A DNA stretch of 64,000 nt from Zoroaster sp. YZ-2022 (GCA_029582265.1 CM055834.1:2976001-3040000), one strand, 5' to 3'; positions 1 through 8,879 are shown, counted from the stretch's first letter. Numbers and translations are program-made. The notes: generated from the sequence alone by a model not told the origin.

Positions 1-2
1 AA

Positions 3-414
3 GAAAGCAATAAGTTTTATAATCCAAAAATAGATAAAGTTTCAATTACGATTGAAGGTGTTCCTAACCAACTCTACGCGCACGGAATGAAAAGGTATCA
101 ACATTGGGAAGAAATTCAAAAATATTTTGGTGATTCAAGTAAACAACACGCTATACGAGTCGTTAAAGCTCTAAATTTATCTAACGTTAAACAAGCCGAT
201 TATTTATTTAACCGATACGGTTTATTTTTAGATATGAGAACGAGTGATGACAATAAAATACACGGAAGCGGAAGTACAAAACTTATCTGAAGGAATTACT
301 ATTCAAATAGAAAAAGAAGCTGAAACTGCGGGTGAACTAAACATGTATACTTTTATTATTATGGACGCGCAACTCGTTATAAGAAATTGACGTTTTGAAA
401 CTGTTGATTATTAA
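3..414 (+). pseudogene. Polinton/adintovirus-type major capsid protein, C-terminal fragment
   Basis: The reading frame is already open at the window edge, so only the C-terminal part is present. The last residues of the first frame contain DDNKIHGSGS; after a frameshift near 275-290 the sequence continues in another frame through SEGITIQIEKEAE and FIIMDAQL to a stop at 412-414. An in-frame TGA lies at 388-390. This tail pattern resembles the double-jelly-roll capsid of Polinton/adintovirus elements, which forms the icosahedral shell; that match is family knowledge recalled by eye, not a search. The packaging ATPase begins 18 bases downstream on the same strand, an adjacency common in these elements. 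The frameshift and stop make this copy non-functional. Confidence 0.6.
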
Positions 415-431
415 TACTAATATTAAAAGGA

Positions 432-1058
432 ATGTTACCTAAATATCCACACGTTGCATTAATTTGTGGGCAAACTGGATGTGGAAAAACTGAATTTATT
501 TTAAATTTATTAGAACAAGAATATTTTTAACATTTTGAAAATATTATTATATTATGTCCCACTATCGCTATCAACGACACTTATAAAAATAGAAAATGGA
601 TTTGGAACGATGAGCAAGTGTTGGTTAATGATTTAAAAAAATATTTCATTAGATAAAGCTTTACAAATTTATAGCGATGTATACGAAGGAGACGAAACGT
701 TGTTTATTATCGATGATTGTAGCGCAAATAAAGGATTGCGATATAAAAGGTTTTTGAAAGATCAACGACAGCACGAGTTATCTCTATTACAGCTTTCAGC
801 GGTCGACACAAGCATCACAGCTGTTGGGTTATTTCACAAAAATATAATAGTGTATTAAAAGATTTTAGAGAGCAACTCAAATGGGTATGTTTATTTTATT
901 GTAAAGATAGAGATTCATTTGAAGATTGTCTTCGAGAAAATGATGTCATACCGACAAAAGAGATAAGAATAGAAATTCATGAAAAATTAAAACGAGTTAA
1001 ACATCGTAAATTAATTTTAAAAACAGATCAACCTACTGAATATGAAATACGTGACTAA
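432..1058 (+). pseudogene. FtsK/HerA-type genome-packaging ATPase of a Polinton, broken
   Basis: The ATG at 432 opens a protein with a clear Walker A motif, GQTGCGKT, about 13 residues in. A Walker B-like segment LFIIDDC lies near 705-720 in a shifted frame, and a conserved-looking block ending in SQKYNSVLKDF sits near 835-865. An in-frame TAA occurs at about 528, and further frameshifts near 640 and 770-800 mean the product cannot be made. The final stop at 1056-1058 is back in the initial frame. The family pumps viral DNA into preformed capsids; the neighbouring capsid fragment supports the assignment. Length (about 209 codons) is near that of Polinton ATPases. Confidence 0.7.
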
Positions 1059-1059
1059 G

Positions 1060-1256
1060 AGGTTACTAAGTAATTACCTATAGGTTACTTAGTAATTACT
1101 TAGTAATTACATACCTACATGTAGGTTACTTAGTAATTACCTACATGTATAGGTTACTTAGTAATTACCTATAGGTTACTTGTAGGTTACTTAGTAATTA
1201 CCTATAGGTTACTTAGTAATTACTTAGTAATTACCTATAGGTTACCTAGTAAGTTG
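1060..1256. repeat. Short tandem repeat, unit around 20-22 bp
   Basis: Repeated words TAGGTTACTTAGTAATTACC follow one another with variable spacing and small deletions. The array begins immediately after the ATPase stop codon and runs into a poly-A stretch at about 1260. No coding potential. Confidence 0.8.
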
Positions 1257-1328
1257 TTGTTTAAAAAAAAAAAAATTAAATAAATAATTATTATAAAATC
1301 CATTTATAAACATGAATATAAATACATT

Positions 1329-1832
1329 GAATATAAATACATTGGCGAGACCGGCAGAGACCTTACGACCAGGCTCAATGAACACAAGGCCCACGGCCGC
1401 AGAGGGGAATGTGACAAATCTGCGATCATCAAACACTCCACCGATTTAGACCATGTCACTGACTGGCAGAATGCAAAGATCATAGCCCCGGAAAAGCACT
1501 GGTACACCCGTCGTATCAGAGAGGCTATTGAGATTCATAAACATGACACTGACCCCCAGGACATCGGCTATTTCATCAGCAACATTTGGCATTCAATCCT
1601 ACCATCCACCAACACCCACACCCCACTGTCAACTGATACACCTCAGCGAGCAGGCAACTCACACACAGCAGGAAACACACACAACAAGAACAATGCCACG
1701 GTGGCAACCAATCACAACACATCACACAACAGTAGCACCAATCGGAACACTTCCCATTCTACACATAATCCCAGCAAATACTACTTAAGGAGTTGCATCG
1801 GCAAACCTCTTCATTCTCCTGAAGAAGATTAG
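1329..1832 (+). pseudogene. Penelope-like retroelement, C-terminal GIY-YIG endonuclease domain, 5'-truncated
   Basis: A 168-codon open frame starts abruptly at YKYIGETGRDLTTRLNEH, the N-terminal half of a GIY-YIG nuclease, with Arg (TGRDLTTRL) and His in the usual places. A segment EKHWYTRRIREAIEI with the conserved RRIREA pattern and its glutamate follows. After this comes a low-complexity Thr/Asn/His-rich tail that ends at TAG 1830-1832. In Penelope-like elements this nuclease sits at the C-terminus after a telomerase-like reverse transcriptase and nicks target DNA. The reverse transcriptase is absent: the 5' edge falls in a duplicated GAATATAAATACATTG word, as expected for a 5'-truncated insertion. 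It splits the Polinton between its ATPase and the small ORFs. Confidence 0.7.
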
Positions 1833-1852
1833 AGCAGGCTAATCGAAACGTT
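1819..1852 (+). ncRNA. Hammerhead-ribozyme-like motif at the Penelope 3' end
   Basis: The core-like word CTGAAGA (1819-1825) is followed by a 6-bp stem GATTAG/CTAATC (1827-1832 with 1839-1844), then GAAA (1845-1848) and CGTT. Penelope-like elements are known to carry minimal hammerhead motifs of the form CUGANGA-stem II-GAAA. Here an extra A at 1826 lies between the core and stem II, so this copy may be inactive or use a bulge. The motif overlaps the end of the GIY-YIG frame. Confidence 0.35.
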
Positions 1853-1858
1853 GAGAAT

Positions 1859-2100
1859 AACCCGTGAAGTCCCCATGGTTCTCCCTGAACCATATTAACC
1901 CGTGAAGTCCCCATGGTTCTCCCTGAACCATATTTCTCACTTAGCGACAGTAGAGAAAAACGAGTTGCCCGAAATTGGTTCTCCCTTGAACCTTTCTCAC
2001 TTAACGAAGGTTGAGATACGAGTTGTACGATACGGTTCTTTTCAGAACCTGTACCTCAGCTTCACGTTAGTTGAGATAAACACATGGTGTTACCGCAAAC
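1859..2100 (+). repeat. 39-bp direct duplication followed by three tandem two-hairpin units
   Basis: The segment 1859-1897 is repeated exactly at 1898-1936. From about 1916 three units of roughly 60 bp follow. Each holds one small inverted repeat of the type GGTTCT...GAACC and a second of the type TCTCACTT...GTTGAGA. The stems are conserved while the bases between them vary. Function unknown; it lies between the Penelope fragment and the next Polinton ORF. Confidence 0.55.
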
Positions 2101-2109
2101 CGAAACGAT

Positions 2110-2388
2110 ATGAATATAAATAGTGAACGAGTAGATTATTTTAAATGTAATCTTAACACATTTTTAAATACTGAAGAAAAAAGAAATGAACTACATGTAG
2201 TACAATTTTTAAATATAAACTTTGAACGAGTAGATTATTTTATATGTAATCTTAATCAACTTTTAAATACTGAAGAAAAAAGAAATGAACTAGTACAAGT
2301 TTTAAATATAAACTTGGAAAAAATACAAGATCTAATATATAATCTTAAACAATTTTTAAAAACTTATAGGTTTTATATTTTTTACTGA
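2110..2388 (+). CDS. Small Polinton-region ORF with internal ~35-residue repeats, function unknown
   Basis: A 92-residue frame with two to three imperfect copies of a unit containing the words ERVDYF, CNLN and LLNTEEKRNEL, suggesting alpha-helical or coiled-coil segments. Composition (Asn, Glu, Lys, Leu) and AT-rich codons match the flanking Polinton ORFs, so it probably belongs to that element. I do not recognise a family. It may be a truncated copy, because the upstream hairpin array may have replaced its promoter. Confidence 0.35.
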   Translation: MNINSERVDYFKCNLNTFLNTEEKRNELHVVQFLNINFERVDYFICNLNQLLNTEEKRNELVQVLNINLEKIQDLIYNLKQFLKTYRFYIFY

Positions 2389-2413
2389 TTTTTATATATA
2401 GATACTTTTATAA

Positions 2414-2998
2414 ATGGAGGAAGTACATAAATTATTAAACGAAAATCAACCCATGTTAAGCCCACCACCTACGCTGTTAGTAAATGAAAATGATATAAAT
2501 TATATTGTTAAAACAAAAATTAAAAAAAGATAAACTCTTGAAGGTTGTAGTAGGAGGAGATTCTAAAAAAAAAAAGGTAAAGAGTATAGCGTTAGCGATA
2601 CTGAAGCTTTGTCTATAGAAGAGCGTGATGTATTAAACACGCAATACGAAACTAAATTAGGTCGTGATATAATGCAGTCTTTAGGTAGCGCTATTTTATC
2701 GTTTTACGCTAAATTATTAGGATTAGGCTTAGATCGTATTGATTTATACGGCTATCAATTTCAAATTGATGACGAAGGTAAATTAATTTCAGATTTAGAA
2801 AAAGATCCATTCATTTCGAGTATGCTTTCTACCGTAGCGTGTGAAATATATTACAAGTACGGTGCTATGATAGCGCCGCTCTCTTTGACTTTAATTACAG
2901 CAAAACATTTAAAAAAGAAAGAAGAATCTTGTATAGATAATAAAAGCGATGGAGACAAACAACCAAGAGAGCGCATCGACTCCAATTCCTCTTCATAA
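2414..2998 (+). pseudogene. Polinton-associated hydrophobic protein of unknown function, interrupted
   Basis: A start at 2414 (MEEVHKLLNENQPML) runs in the same frame as the longer downstream ORF (from 2609), but stops at about 2532 and 2562, beside a poly-A run, interrupt it. The downstream part has a helical N-terminus (RDIMQSLGSAILSFYAKLLG), a short acidic stretch, then a hydrophobic segment IAPLSLTLITAKH and a charged Ser-rich tail. Position among structural genes suggests a virion or membrane-associated protein, but this is inference; I cannot assign it to a named Polinton family. It overlaps the start of the next ORF by about 50 bases in another frame, typical of compact viral layouts. 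Confidence 0.4.
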
Positions 2999-3351
2999 TT
3001 CAGAAACAATATCGGTAGTAACGAAAACACCAACTAAAAAGAAAAAACCCAAACAGAGTCGCGGCTGGAAAAAACTTGCTAAACTTAATAAAGAAAAAAC
3101 TACAACTTACAAAAGTTCAACTAAAAATACAACTAGCCGTAATAACACGTCACAACAAATTTCAGAAAGCAATGAAACGAGCTATTATTACTATATTGGT
3201 ATTGGTTTAGCTATTGGAGGTCTTGTATATTTTTATTTAGTAATAAAAACGCTAACGCTAGCGAAGCAAAGCCTATACCACCCGCACCCTCTATCCTAAA
3301 ACCAACCTTACCACCACTGCCAACGAAAGAACTCAGTTTTGAAATGGAATA
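2949..3351 (+). pseudogene. Lys-rich single-pass membrane protein of the Polinton, frameshifted near its end
   Basis: The ATG at 2949 overlaps the preceding ORF. The product has a Ser/Thr-rich N-terminus, a strongly basic block (KKKKPKQSRGWKKLAK), and one hydrophobic segment YIGIGLAIGGLVYFYLVI. The annotated frame ends at 3299. A +1 shift at about 3238 would instead give a Pro-rich tail (IPPAPSILKPTLPPLP) ending in a TAA at about 3351, so a small indel probably altered the original C-terminus. The basic block plus membrane anchor would fit a DNA- or membrane-binding virion component; that role is inference. Confidence 0.4.
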
Positions 3352-3406
3352 AGTTTTTTTTTAAATTAAAAAAAAATAAAAATTATAACAATAAGTATAA
3401 AATAAG

Positions 3407-3649
3407 ATGGATACAAAAACAATCGCCGATTCAGCTTATCACAGCGCCGTTTTAACACTTTTTACAGTTTTAAACAGCATGCTTGGTAAAAAAGTATTAA
3501 GCGTAGAACCAGCTAATTTAAATAAATTAGATATAAAAGATGGATTAAAACTAACCGTAACGCTTGGATTATCTTCAATGACGCAAATGTGGTTAGTTAA
3601 ACAAGGCATTTTACCAAGCTCTCTTATGCCTAAAAATCTTACTGAATAA
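3407..3649 (+). CDS. Small Polinton ORF with amphipathic/hydrophobic segments, unknown function
   Basis: An 80-residue uninterrupted ORF starting MDTKTIADSAYHSAVLT. Two hydrophobic stretches (around residues 10-27 and 50-70) could be membrane-associated helices. AT-rich sequence precedes it, and it lies 55 bases upstream of the integrase start on the same strand. Unlike most neighbours it carries no stop or frameshift. No family recognised. Confidence 0.4.
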   Translation: MDTKTIADSAYHSAVLTLFTVLNSMLGKKVLSVEPANLNKLDIKDGLKLTVTLGLSSMTQMWLVKQGILPSSLMPKNLTE

Positions 3650-3654
3650 AACTA

Positions 3655-3704
3655 AAGCTTTAAAAAACGCTTATTATAGTCCAATTAATATTTATAAATA
3701 ATAA
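3655..3704 (+). repeat. Partial upstream duplicate of the integrase 5' end
   Basis: The words AACGCTTATTATAGTCCAAT and ATATTTATAAA echo integrase codons at about 3733-3770 (TTTATTATAGTCCAGT, ATACTATAAA). In translation both read NxYYSP then YK. It looks like a short local duplication that placed a decayed copy just before the present start codon. Confidence 0.45.
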
Positions 3705-4718
3705 ATGGATAAACGTACAAAATTAAAGCTACAAAATGTTTATTATAGTCCAGTTGGATACTATAAAGGTCACGACGCGATTAATAAATTAGCTCAAGAA
3801 ACTAAAGTAAATAAAAAAATAGTTCGACAATGGATTAAAAAGCAAGCGCTATGGCAAATTTATTTACCCTATCCTAAATATATTCCTAGACCAACTAGTT
3901 CAAATAGTACGTTAGAAAAACCAAATGAAGTTCATCAAGCAGATTTATTATTTCTTCCGCATAATATTATAAATAAAAAGACGTACAAGTACGCGTTAAC
4001 CGTTGTAGATGAAGCTAGTACATGTAGATATAAAGAAGCAGAACCATTAACCGATAAAACCGCCATTCAAGTCAGTAATGCATTTGAACAAATTTATAAA
4101 CGTTCGTTGTTAACTTGGCCAAAAATTATAAAAGTTGATCCTGGAAAATAATTTATGGCTAGTGTTAACGTATTAATGAGTAAACACGATGTAAAAATAC
4201 AAAGAGGTGAAGCCGGTAATCATAGAGCGCAAGGTATAGTAGAGCGATTTAATAGAACTTTAAGCGAAAGATTATTTTCTCATCAATACGCGCAAGAAAT
4301 AGCAATTGATATGAGAAGTAGAGAATGGGTTAAAAGATTACCGTTAGTTATAAAAGCATTAAATAATGAAACGACGCGACTTATTAATTTAAAACCTAAA
4401 GACGCAATTAAATTACATAGTGTTGAGCAAAATCCAGCCTCACCGGCTGTAAGCAACAAAAAGAACGCTGAAAAAAGAATTCCAAACAACAGTTTAGTTA
4501 GGTATTTATACGCACCTGGTGAAGTAGAAAAAGATACGAGACGTCGCGCAACTGATCCTATATGGAGTATAAACATTTATAGATTAGCTAAAACGATGAA
4601 AGCCGCTAATCAACCTATCTTGTATTATTTAGACGCAGGTCCCGCTCGTAGTTTTGTAAAAGAAGAATTACAAATTATACCTCCAGATACAGAAAATCCG
4701 CCTATTAAACATATTTAA
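3705..4718 (+). pseudogene. Polinton retroviral-type integrase (DDE), one nonsense codon
   Basis: An N-terminal region with helix-turn-helix character (ETKVNKKIVRQWIKKQ) precedes the DDE core. The first Asp is in VHQADLLFLP, the second in KVDPGK, and the Glu in GIVERFNRTLSERL. A C-terminal segment with VRYLYAPGEVEKDTRRRATDPIWS, typical of a chromodomain-like tail, follows. The only visible lesion is TAA at 4149-4151, directly after VDPGK where family members have an acidic residue. Frame and similarity continue unchanged on both sides, so a single substitution explains it. In Polintons this enzyme inserts the element into host DNA, giving 6-bp target duplications. It converges tail-to-tail with the polymerase. 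Confidence 0.8.
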
Positions 4719-4721
4719 TCT

Positions 4722-7362
4722 TTTGTGACAGTAAGCTAAAGTATGTTTTCCGTCTTCTAAAATATATCTCTTTGTGTCTAAAGGAGATAGTGATATTTTA
4801 TTTACTCGCGTAGCATATCATTAATTTTTTTCATGACTAATAAAATTCATAGGGTGATGTAGCGTATTGTTTTGAATTAAAACTTGTTTATAGTTGTTGT
4901 GATTAATTTTCTGTTCTAAAACTTGTTTTTTAACACCTTTAGCTTTTTTTTAGTTCTTTCGAAAAAACACTAGGTCTTAAGCCAGTAGGTTTTTTTATTT
5001 CCTTTTTATTCAATAAAAGTATAGAATACATTTTTGGTCTTAAACCAATCAATTCTACGATAGAAATTCCCGCAGTCTCGTCTTTAAATTTTCCAATCAC
5101 TTTTTTATTTTCTTCAGAAAATAGAAAATGATCTTGTTTATAATTACTAAAATCGTATACATGTTTGTCTTCTTCCATATCTTTATAAACATCTTCCGTT
5201 TTAATCTCGAGTAACAAACTATCCGTATCCGTGTAAAGCAACTCACAGTTGTCATAGTATTTTAATTTTTAGCTTTAAATGATTATAATAAAAATCGTAC
5301 ATGTGAAGTTTAGCTAATTCTAAAATACACATTCCTACGTAGACTGGACGATTAAGTAAGAGTTTTGTTTTGTGCATGTGAATCGCCACTAGATCGTGAT
5401 CTTCAAACATTTTAGCTTTAGCAAAATTTGGTTTTGCGAATAATTTAAGCATTTGCTTTTGTTCATTTTTATTTTTTAATCGTTTCAAATTTACGTTTAC
5501 ACGATTTCGCACATTTTCCATTGTTTTTCCAAAAACTGAATTATTCATGAGTTTGTACAAATCTTTTTCAAAATCACTCGTTGCTTCTTTTCTGAGTTGA
5601 GTGTTTAAATCAATGTATGATTTCATCCAACATGATTGATCAAATTCTAAAACTTTATGAATTTTAGTTAGTTTCATACCAAGTTGTAAATATAATTGTA
5701 AATTGCGATAATGAAGTACGTATTTTGTTTTATTACCTAAATTGGGATCTAATTTTTCAACGTTTGGAGCTGGTTTACCAGCTACATGTACTAGCTCAAG
5801 TTGATACGGTGACATGTATTCTTTTGGTATTACCAACGACTCTGGTGCGAGTGGAAATGCATTGTGAGAATCGTGTAATTCCTTAGGATATTCTAAATCA
5901 ACTTCTAGAATGTAGCCTTTGCTTGATTCTGATGAAATTGATTTTATATCTAGCTCGTTAATTTCATCTCTAATTAACCATTTAAAATTTCCAGTTGGTA
6001 AAGGTTGACTCATAGCATACCCGTATAAATTATTTGCGTCTAAATATATAATGTAACTCGTTGGTTTCGTTTTATCGTGACCGGGTATATAAGGATTGTT
6101 TGCTCTTGCGTATCTTTTGCTTACCATTGGATTGTCGTGCGGTCTAGCGCACTGAACTCAAGTTCTGGTGTTGCCAGCAGCAGAGTGTGGGTTCGAGCCC
6201 CGGCCGTGACACCTGTGTCCTTGAGCAAGACACTTAACCATAATTGCTTCTCTCCACCCAGGGGTTAAATGGGTACCTGTGAAGGCAGAGATGGTTTGCT
6301 CTATATGCGCTAGAAATGGCAGCAATTGAGCTGTATACTCCCCAGGGAGCTGAGATGGTTTCAGGAATGATTTATGAGCCTTATGAGCCTTATGAGCAGG
6401 GATAATAATATAATGCGCCTTGAGCGCCACTTAGTTGGTGGATACGTGCGCTATATAAATCTATACATTATTATTATTATTATTATTACCATACACGTTC
6501 CTCCTCGTGTACCTTTTTCTGCTATGTTTTGATCCGTAAACAATTCTAAAGTTTGTTTCGAATGTTTTAATAAAGCATCCCAACTTTTTGTTTATGTAGT
6601 CGCATAGCTCGATATGAGAACGACCGTGAAAAGGTTGATATTTCTTGTAAATAATACTCATTTCTACGATACGATCCACAATCCATCGGAACCGTTGTGC
6701 GTCCACTTTTCTAAAGACTCAACAATTTGTGAAAAAACATTATTTAATATATTTTCAATTTCATTCAAATTTAATAAAACAATTTGCCTATTATTATGAA
6801 AAATTGGCCATTCCCGATCTATATTACCATCTACTCTATCTTTTTGTAATCTAATACGTATATTTATCATAAACTTAAATGATCTAAAATCTTGCAAGTC
6901 TACACCAAACTTGGCTATAATCTTAGGCTTTACCGCTTCCCAAAATATGTTTAAATCTTCTTCTTTGCTATGATCATGCGGTACAAACAGCCATCGCTCG
7001 CGTAATATTCTTTCACCATCAATTGGTGGTTCGTCGAAAGCTAACTCGGGTTCTAAACCGCGAAACCTTTTAATAGTGATGATATAGCCCTCTTTAATAA
7101 ACTCTCCTCTTCCCCCGCGAAAACGTTCTGGTAAAACAATATTATTTATTCTTACGTACTCTTTAAGTTCAGCTAAATTTAATTTATACAAAGGCTTTGG
7201 TTTATGTTGACGTAAATACGTTTTTACAGCTTTGTAATAAGATCGTTTATCAACTTTACCCTTTTTATTTTTCGTAAAAATTAATTGTCCTATGTGTTCT
7301 CGTGAAAATCTTTTCAATTCTGATAATGTCCATTTCGATAAATATTTTCTTTCTGTTGTCAT
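4722..7362 (-). pseudogene. Polinton protein-primed DNA polymerase B, fragmented
   Basis: Read on the minus strand. An N-terminal domain (7362 to about 6665) is followed, after a shift, by a segment with YKKYQPFHGRSHIEL. The catalytic part runs 6590-4722: motif A YLDANNLYGYAMSQPLP, motif B KLMNNSVFGKTMEN, motif C LLYTDTDSLL, then a C-terminal end with ISLSPLDTKRYILEDG. Lesions are a junction near 6590 where the 3'-5' exonuclease region expected between the two parts is missing, a SINE at 6128-6485, a frameshift near 5241-5270 before motif C, and shifts/stops after 4939. Even so all three palm motifs are intact. The start at 7362 (MTTERK) was chosen because the same leader and first four residues begin the neighbouring minus-strand ORF. 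Total coding length is below the ~1000 residues or more usual for the family. Confidence 0.8.
6128..6485 (+). mobile_element. tRNA-derived SINE, copy 1, inside the polymerase gene
   Basis: The 5' end resembles a tRNA: an A-box-like GCGGTCTAGC and a B box GGGTTCGAGCC. A body follows containing TTGAGCAAGACACTTAACC and GGGGTTAAATGGGTACCTG, ending GTGCGCTATATAAAT and an (ATT)n tail. It is flanked by a 7-bp target duplication TTACCAT (6121-6127 and 6486-6492). A second, inverted copy lies at 50580-50931. Excising it with one repeat joins the polymerase codons in frame. Confidence 0.85.
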
Positions 7363-7471
7363 CTTTACTATTAAACAAGATAATATTTGTTTCTTTTTTT
7401 CAATTTTTTTAATCAATTTTTAAACTTATTTTTTAGTTAATTTTTAAAACAAGTAAGTTGTTAGTTTTTTT

Positions 7472-7792
7472 CTATAAACGAGTTGTTGTTTTTATTAACT
7501 CTTTCATGAATAAATTATAATACCGTCTAGCTTTACCTTCTACAACTTTTAAACGATTATAACGATTTATTAATACTTTATTTGCACATCTTGTACACAA
7601 ATTTGTCAACGTCTTTGTTCCTTTTGTACATCTTAAACACGCAACGGGTATACGTTTGCCTTGCTTAATCCGAAAAACATGTAATCCACAATATTCTTTA
7701 TTACCCACGCTAGGGATGCAACACTTATCCGTTTTACCAACTAATAGCCATTTGCAAGGAACGATTACTTTCAATTTTTTTTCTGTTGTCAT
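7472..7792 (-). CDS. Small Cys-rich (zinc-ribbon-like) Polinton protein, unknown function
   Basis: A 106-residue uninterrupted minus-strand ORF. Cysteines are arranged as CKW, CCIPSVGNKEYCGLH, CLRC and CTRC, with CxxC pairs at CLRC and CTRC suggesting two zinc-binding knuckles, followed by a basic C-terminus. The leader and first residues (MTTEKK) nearly duplicate those of the downstream polymerase (MTTERK), suggesting the two share a promoter type. The spacing to the polymerase start is about 110 bases. Regulatory or DNA-binding role is plausible but not shown. Confidence 0.5.
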   Translation of the reverse strand: MTTEKKLKVIVPCKWLLVGKTDKCCIPSVGNKEYCGLHVFRIKQGKRIPVACLRCTKGTKTLTNLCTRCANKVLINRYNRLKVVEGKARRYYNLFMKELIKTTTRL

Positions 7793-7803
7793 CTTTACTA
7801 TAT
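7785..7803 (-). promoter_or_regulatory. Shared leader/start context also present at 7355-7373
   Basis: The 18-base stretch reading TAGTAAAGATGACAACAGAA on the minus strand spans the start codon here and recurs at the polymerase start, with T-rich flanks in both places. This is probably a duplicated promoter or leader module of the Polinton's minus-strand genes. Confidence 0.4.
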
Positions 7804-7940
7804 ATCTACATTTTTATTTTTTACTTTTTTCAATTTTTTTAGTTCAAAGTTTTTTTTTTTAAGTACTTTGTTTTACAATCTCATCTATTTTAATCTCTTT
7901 TTTTAATAATTGTCCTCGGACCCCCATCTACCATACTACT

Positions 7941-8058
7941 GGCTGCATCCATCGTCATTGGATAGTGGGCAATGTGTATAATACAGTATAGGACCTACGC
8001 AGGTCTAGTATTAGGCTGCGTCCATCGTCATTGGATAGTGGGCAATGTGTATAATACA
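7941..8058 (+). repeat. Two-copy direct repeat, period 73 bp
   Basis: GGCTGCATCCATCGTCATTG at 7941 recurs with one change at 8014, and both copies continue into GATAGTGGGCAATGTGTATA. It lies between the Polinton and the EGF exon, perhaps at the element's edge; no inverted terminal repeat of the Polinton is recognisable within the window. Confidence 0.7.
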
Positions 8059-8195
8059 TTTATTGTATTCTGAGTATGTCTTTCTCGTGAAATATTTGTC
8101 ACATTATAGTGTTCGTTCGTTCGTTTGTTTGTTCGATCGTTTGTTTGTTTATTTTCCGGGGACAACAACACAAGTTTCTTTGCTATTTTACTTAC

Positions 8196-8288
8196 GACTA
8201 CAGTTTTCACCACTCCAGTTTTGATCACAATCACATTGACAGGTGTCATTATCCAGAATACCACCATTCTCACAGGAGAGTGCACACT
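8196..8288 (-). CDS. Single EGF-like domain exon of a host gene
   Basis: The minus strand shows a splice acceptor (TTATCTTTTCAG) followed by 93 coding bases and a donor GTAAGT. The translated module has six cysteines in EGF spacing: CALSCENGG, then DTCQCDCDQNWSGENC. The ending WSGENCS is typical of extracellular EGF repeats with C5-x8-C6 spacing. The exon is symmetric (phase 1 at both ends), as EGF modules in mosaic extracellular proteins usually are. No other intact exon of the gene lies in the window; a degenerate module lies about 500 bp upstream on the same strand. Confidence 0.7.
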
Positions 8289-8349
8289 CTGAAAAGATAA
8301 ATAGATAACAAAGTCAAGTCAAATGTATTATTTATTTTACTCTTTAACC

Positions 8350-8720
8350 CTAACCACCCTGAATCCATCAAAATCCATCCCCCTGTATTGGAAGATTTTG
8401 GTGGATTCAGGATACCTCCACATTGAGCATGTGGCGGATTTTGATGGATTCAGGATTTCAATAGTTTTTAACTGCTTGGTCATGTTGGTTGATGTACTGT
8501 ATATGTTAGATTTTGATGGATTCTATGCAGCAACATACTATACAAATTTTCATGTGATCATTTTATCCTGAATCCGCCAAAATCCTCCTGATATTTAGTG
8601 GTGTATTTTGGCGGATTCAGGATATGTCCAATATCTACACTGGCGGATTCTGATGGATTCAGGACACCAGCATTTTGTGTGTGACAAAATTGGTGGATTT
8701 TGGTGGATTCAGGATACATG
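8350..8720. repeat. Clustered two-orientation motif GGATTTTGGTGGATTCAGGA
   Basis: At least eight variants of a 15-20 bp word (for example GGATTTTGATGGATTCAGGA) occur in 370 bp, some as the reverse complement (TCCTGAATCCGCCAAAATCC). The inverted pairs could fold into a compound hairpin. It lies between the intact and the degenerate EGF modules. No coding frame. Confidence 0.65.
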
Positions 8721-8792
8721 TACTTTCTAGTAAAAATACCCAAGGGGTTACATGTAGGGTTAAAAACAAATGGCACGTCGGGATATTTTTTA

Positions 8793-8842
8793 TCAAACAC
8801 AAATGCCATTATCCAGTGTACATGTACCTCCATTCTCACAGT
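8793..8842 (-). pseudogene. Degenerate EGF-like module
   Basis: On the minus strand the words YCENGGTCTLDNGICV resemble the first half of an EGF domain and share DNA words with the intact exon at 8196-8288 (CTGTGAGAATGG, GATAATG). A TGA follows directly after the last Val and no flanking splice donor is evident. It is probably a decayed duplicate exon. Confidence 0.4.
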
Positions 8843-8879
8843 ATATAAGGCCATTCCAATTGTATTAGTTGGTTTACGG

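Noticed and set aside
1242..1507. Minus-strand frames over the Penelope fragment
   Set aside because: Shadows of the plus-strand GIY-YIG frame.
6128..6200. tRNA gene with A and B boxes
   Set aside because: The cloverleaf is degenerate and continues into a SINE body with an (ATT)n tail and target duplication.
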